Below are positions 61,338 through 64,000 of a DNA stretch of 64,000 nucleotides, piece after piece. The stretch's first letter is position 1. Each line of letters opens with the position of its first letter. The stretch lies in assembly GCF_019392245.1 (NCBI RefSeq), contig NZ_JAHXRL010000007.1, positions 124,001 through 188,000 of the forward strand, in the 5' to 3' direction. Below the pieces are notes generated by a model, which searched no databases, was not told where the DNA came from, and saw only the letters and a program-made list of their open reading frames with translations. This DNA comes from Sulfitobacter sp. CW3. Lineage in GTDB: Bacteria; Pseudomonadota; Alphaproteobacteria; Rhodobacterales; Rhodobacteraceae. A program made the translations under genes and the position numbers.

Positions 61338-61365
61338 GGTGAATTTTGAACGGGCCCATACGTCT
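61338..61365 (+). promoter_or_regulatory. ECF-type promoter for mbtH-NRPS
   Basis: GGTGAATTT (61338-61346), 14 bases, then CGTCT (61361-61365): identical in both boxes and spacing to the divergent promoter at 61265-61292. The -10 box ends 40 bases before the mbtH start codon, so the two promoters are arranged symmetrically. The 45 bases between the -35 boxes are AT-rich and could hold an iron-regulator site, which I cannot identify. Confidence 0.65.
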
Positions 61366-61405
61366 GGGTGACAGGATCTATCAACTGTAGTCAAAGGACA
61401 GGCGC

Positions 61406-61609
61406 ATGACACATTCCACTCTGGCCCATGCTCAATGGCGCGTTTTGCGCAATAACGAGGGGCGCTATTCCGTGTACCCCGCCACGCGGCCCGCCCCTGA
61501 TGGATGGGATATCATTGGCGATCCGGCACCCCGTGACGCCTGCCTGGAAACGATTGCCGCGCGCTGGACAGACATGCGCCCCGACGCACTGAAGGAGGCA
61601 ATGTCATGA
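61406..61609 (+). CDS. MbtH family protein
   Basis: A 67-residue NRPS partner that binds adenylation domains and aids their folding and activity. The family pattern is clear: LRNNEGRYSVYPATRPAPDG at residues 14-33, then CLETIAARWTDMRP with the conserved tryptophan. AAGGA lies about 9 bases before ATG 61406. Its stop overlaps the NRPS start (ATGA), giving a one-to-one coupling with the enzyme it supports. Histidine and alanine replace some residues common near the N-terminus, without effect on the core. Confidence 0.93.
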   Translation: MTHSTLAHAQWRVLRNNEGRYSVYPATRPAPDGWDIIGDPAPRDACLETIAARWTDMRPDALKEAMS

Positions 61610-64000
61610 GCAAAGATTTGGATTTCCCGACGCCCGCCCGGGCGCTGAACAGCCATGAGAAACGTATTTTTGCCCATGAGCAAGTGGGTGATCTGGCCCC
61701 CTTTACGCCTGAAATTTTGATGCTGAAGTTTGAGAGCCGTTGGGATGAGGAGCATCTGACCGACGCAGTGGAGCGGGTTCTGACCGCGCATCCGGCCTTT
61801 ACCGCGCGGTTTGAAACCCAACCCGGCGGTGAGGTAATCCGCCATTCCGATCATGAAACAAAACTGTCGCTGTGCGGTTTTGGCGATGCCGCGATGGCAC
61901 AGGATACTGCGCAGACGCATCGGCCGTCGCTTGAGGATACCCGCGCTTTTGCCGATTTCTGGTCCGCCGCTGATGGTGGGTATATTCTGGCGCTTACGCT
62001 GCACCCGATCTTGGCCGACGATGGTGTCTATGCCTCGGTCGAGCGCGCAATTTGGGGCGCGCTTGATACAGATGAGCCGGGGCAACGTGTCGCTGAAACT
62101 GGGGAGCCCCAGATCGATCGCAAGACCCGCGCGCAGCGTCTAAACACATGGCAGGCCCTGATGGACAGCTACGGTGTTGTCCGGGTGCCGCATCGATTTG
62201 ACGCGCAGGAAGGGCAGCAACGGTTGCGTGAAACCCGGATTTTGCCACAGGCGTTGTGCAACGAGATCGCGGGCACCGATAGCAATGCTCGGCTGGAAAC
62301 CGCGCTGGCGGCGGCGGTGGCTGTTTTGCTGTGTCGGTATAGCGGCATGAACGCGTTCCGATTTGCCTGTGGTCAGACTGTGGAAAGCACCCAAAGAACG
62401 GCTGGCGTTCTGCCTGTTTGTATCAGCGTGATACCGGATCGGGGCTTTGATGCGGTACAAACCAAAATTGAACAAGTCATCAGCGAAGGCCGGGCCCACC
62501 AATTGCCAAGCGAAACGTTGGTTCAGGATCGGCTGGCCCGGGCCGACGCTGATCCCCACCCCCTTGGTGCGGTGTCTTTGCATATTTTGCCGACCCGTGC
62601 CTTGCCCGAGGGTGTCACCCGGCTGGCGCGTCCAATGCCGCCGCTGTCCGAAGAGATTGTGATTGTCGCCGAGGAAACCGACGCAGGGCTGGTTGTGGCT
62701 GTTGATGCGGATGCAGGGCTGTTTACCGCGCCGCAAATTACGCGGTTTTTGACCCATCTCGAACGTGTGCTGCATGGCGGGTTAGAGACACCAACCGAGC
62801 CGGTTTCGCTATTGCCGATCATGAGCGACGCGGAGCTTGGCGTGCTTTCCGCACCCTACCCCGACGATGCGCCGATTGATCCACGCCCGACCCATGAAAT
62901 TATCGCAGAGCATGCTCAACGCACACCGGACAAAGTGGCGGTAATCTGTGGGCAAGATCAGATATCCCATGGCGTGTTAGACGGACAGGCCAACGCGCTT
63001 GCGCATCGGTTGGTCGAAATGGGTGTCGGCCCTGAGGTGTCGGTCGCCATTTTGATCGAGCGCGGTGCCGACGCATTGATGGCCATCCTCGCAACGCTGA
63101 AAGCGGGCGGCGCATATATTCCGGTTGAACCGGATCACCCGACCAGCCGCAACCACCATATTCTGACAGATGCTGGCGTGCGTGTGGTGTTAACGCGTCG
63201 CGGCTTTCTTGATCGCTTGCCCAAGGGGCTGAATGCGCAGGTTCTGTATCTTGAGGATTTTGCCGATGCACCGCGCGCGGATGCACCCGCTGTGACAATC
63301 CACCCTGATCAGCTGGCCTATGTGATGTACACGTCCGGATCGACCGGCAAACCCAAAGGCGTCGCCGTTGAACACGGCCCCTTAAGCCATCACAACCAGA
63401 CCACCGCCCGCGTCTACGAGATGAGCGCCGAAAGCCGCGAGCTGCCGTTTTTGCCGTTTTCGTCAGATGGGGGGCATGAACGTTGGATGGTTCCGTTGAT
63501 GATGGGCGGTTCGGTGGTGATCCCCGATGGCCCACTTTGGACGCCCGAGCAAACGCTGACAGCGATGCGCGTGCATGGGTGCAATAACGCGTCGATCCCG
63601 ACCACCTATCTGCAACAGCTCGCAGAATGGGCCGAGGATACCGACAGCGCCCCGCCCATGCGGCTCTATTCCTTTGGCGGCGAAGGTCTGGCGCAATCGA
63701 CATTTGATCTTTTGTCGCGGGCGCTTAAGGCGAAAATCCTTATCAATGGTTATGGGCCGACCGAAACGATCATGACACCCATGGTCTGGAAAGTGGATGC
63801 TGGCACACGGTTTGAAGGGACATATGCCCCGCTTGGCCGTGCCGTCGGTGATCGCCGTGCCTATGTGCTGGACGTTGAAATGATGCCCTGCCCGCAGGGT
63901 GTTGTGGGGGAAATCTATCTGGGGGGTACCGGTGTCGCGCGCGGCTATGTCGGCAAGCCGGATGTGACGGCGGACCGGTTTATTCCCGATCCCTTTGGCC
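61606..64000 (+). CDS. Non-ribosomal peptide synthetase, 5' part (condensation-like and adenylation domains)
   Basis: Open without a stop from ATG 61606 to the window end, 798 codons. Residues 20-400 form a condensation-like domain in which the catalytic HHxxxDG reads HPILADD at 133-139: the second histidine is proline. The adenylation domain runs from about 425: A3 YTSGSTGKPKG at 575, A5 NGYGPTE at 714, A8 GEIYLGGTGVARGY near 768. In the A4 region (PFSSDGGHERW) the amine-binding aspartate appears kept. A carrier domain should follow outside the window. With MbtH, hydroxylase and acetyltransferase it should assemble a hydroxamate peptide siderophore; residue specificity is not called. Confidence 0.92.
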   Translation, partial: MSKDLDFPTPARALNSHEKRIFAHEQVGDLAPFTPEILMLKFESRWDEEHLTDAVERVLTAHPAFTARFETQPGGEVIRHSDHETKLSLCGFGDAAMAQDTAQTHRPSLEDTRAFADFWSAADGGYILALTLHPILADDGVYASVERAIWGALDTDEPGQRVAETGEPQIDRKTRAQRLNTWQALMDSYGVVRVPHRFDAQEGQQRLRETRILPQALCNEIAGTDSNARLETALAAAVAVLLCRYSGMNAFRFACGQTVESTQRTAGVLPVCISVIPDRGFDAVQTKIEQVISEGRAHQLPSETLVQDRLARADADPHPLGAVSLHILPTRALPEGVTRLARPMPPLSEEIVIVAEETDAGLVVAVDADAGLFTAPQITRFLTHLERVLHGGLETPTEPVSLLPIMSDAELGVLSAPYPDDAPIDPRPTHEIIAEHAQRTPDKVAVICGQDQISHGVLDGQANALAHRLVEMGVGPEVSVAILIERGADALMAILATLKAGGAYIPVEPDHPTSRNHHILTDAGVRVVLTRRGFLDRLPKGLNAQVLYLEDFADAPRADAPAVTIHPDQLAYVMYTSGSTGKPKGVAVEHGPLSHHNQTTARVYEMSAESRELPFLPFSSDGGHERWMVPLMMGGSVVIPDGPLWTPEQTLTAMRVHGCNNASIPTTYLQQLAEWAEDTDSAPPMRLYSFGGEGLAQSTFDLLSRALKAKILINGYGPTETIMTPMVWKVDAGTRFEGTYAPLGRAVGDRRAYVLDVEMMPCPQGVVGEIYLGGTGVARGYVGKPDVTADRFIPDPFG

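Overview
The window is chromosomal DNA from an alphaproteobacterium, most likely of the marine Roseobacter group (Rhodobacterales). This is inferred from the high-GC codon use, TRAP and Liv-type uptake genes, the opgG-opgI-opgH-opgC order known from Rhodobacter sphaeroides, GckA-type glycerate kinase, and dense ATGA-coupled catabolic operons. I see no tRNA, rRNA, CRISPR array, insertion sequence or prophage.

Region 1 (1-30.8 kb) is an acyl-CoA catabolic island. A TRAP substrate-binding protein, a MarR regulator and a DUF3237 protein lead into a plus-strand operon (2.5-9.6 kb): acyl-CoA synthetase, 3-hydroxyacyl-CoA dehydrogenase, enoyl-CoA hydratase, ACAD10/11-like acyl-CoA dehydrogenase, two SDRs and a VOC protein. 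A minus-strand operon (9.7-14.7 kb) follows with serine hydrolase, acetoacetyl-CoA synthetase, TesB thioesterase and amidohydrolase. Next is a complete Liv-type ABC importer (14.8-19.9 kb). A long minus-strand operon (28.2 to 20.4 kb) carries two adjacent acyl-CoA dehydrogenases, two SDRs, thiolase, histidine phosphatase, an ACAD11-type kinase-like protein and an IclR regulator. Divergent to it are two quinone-oxidoreductase-type enzymes and a MaoC hydratase. Together these genes can import, activate and beta-oxidise an organic acid. The kinase plus ACAD11-like dehydrogenase points to a 4-hydroxyacyl route, and the paired acyl-CoA dehydrogenases look like a heteromeric enzyme. The substrate is not determined.

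Region 2 (30.9-33.7 kb) has a Bcr/CflA drug exporter with its MarR repressor and operator, and an aldose 1-epimerase. Region 3 (33.9-38.9 kb) is a phosphorelay: a receiver protein with a degenerate GGDEF-like domain, an Hpt protein, a single-domain receiver broken by a one-base frameshift, and a CHASE-PAS hybrid histidine kinase.

Region 4 (39-48.9 kb) is a second catabolic block: glycerate kinase, gamma-glutamyltransferase, nitronate monooxygenase, thiolase, SDR, an FAD monooxygenase and a MarR regulator. The MarR gene is divergent from a 3-hydroxybenzoate-4-monooxygenase-like flavoprotein. Region 5 (48.9-53.8 kb) is the opgGIHC operon for osmoregulated periplasmic glucans.

Region 6 (54.1-64 kb, running off the end) is a hydroxamate-type siderophore locus: phosphopantetheinyl transferase, ECF sigma factor, amine N-hydroxylase, siderophore acetyltransferase, esterase, PLP trans-sulfuration enzyme and MATE exporter, divergent from MbtH and a partial NRPS. 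The two divergent units carry matching ECF-type promoters of identical spacing. The most striking observations are these twin promoters, the hairpin that is both Liv-operon terminator and Shine-Dalgarno trap for the next gene, the frameshifted receiver, the degenerate GGDEF-like receiver protein and the NRPS starter condensation domain without its catalytic histidine.
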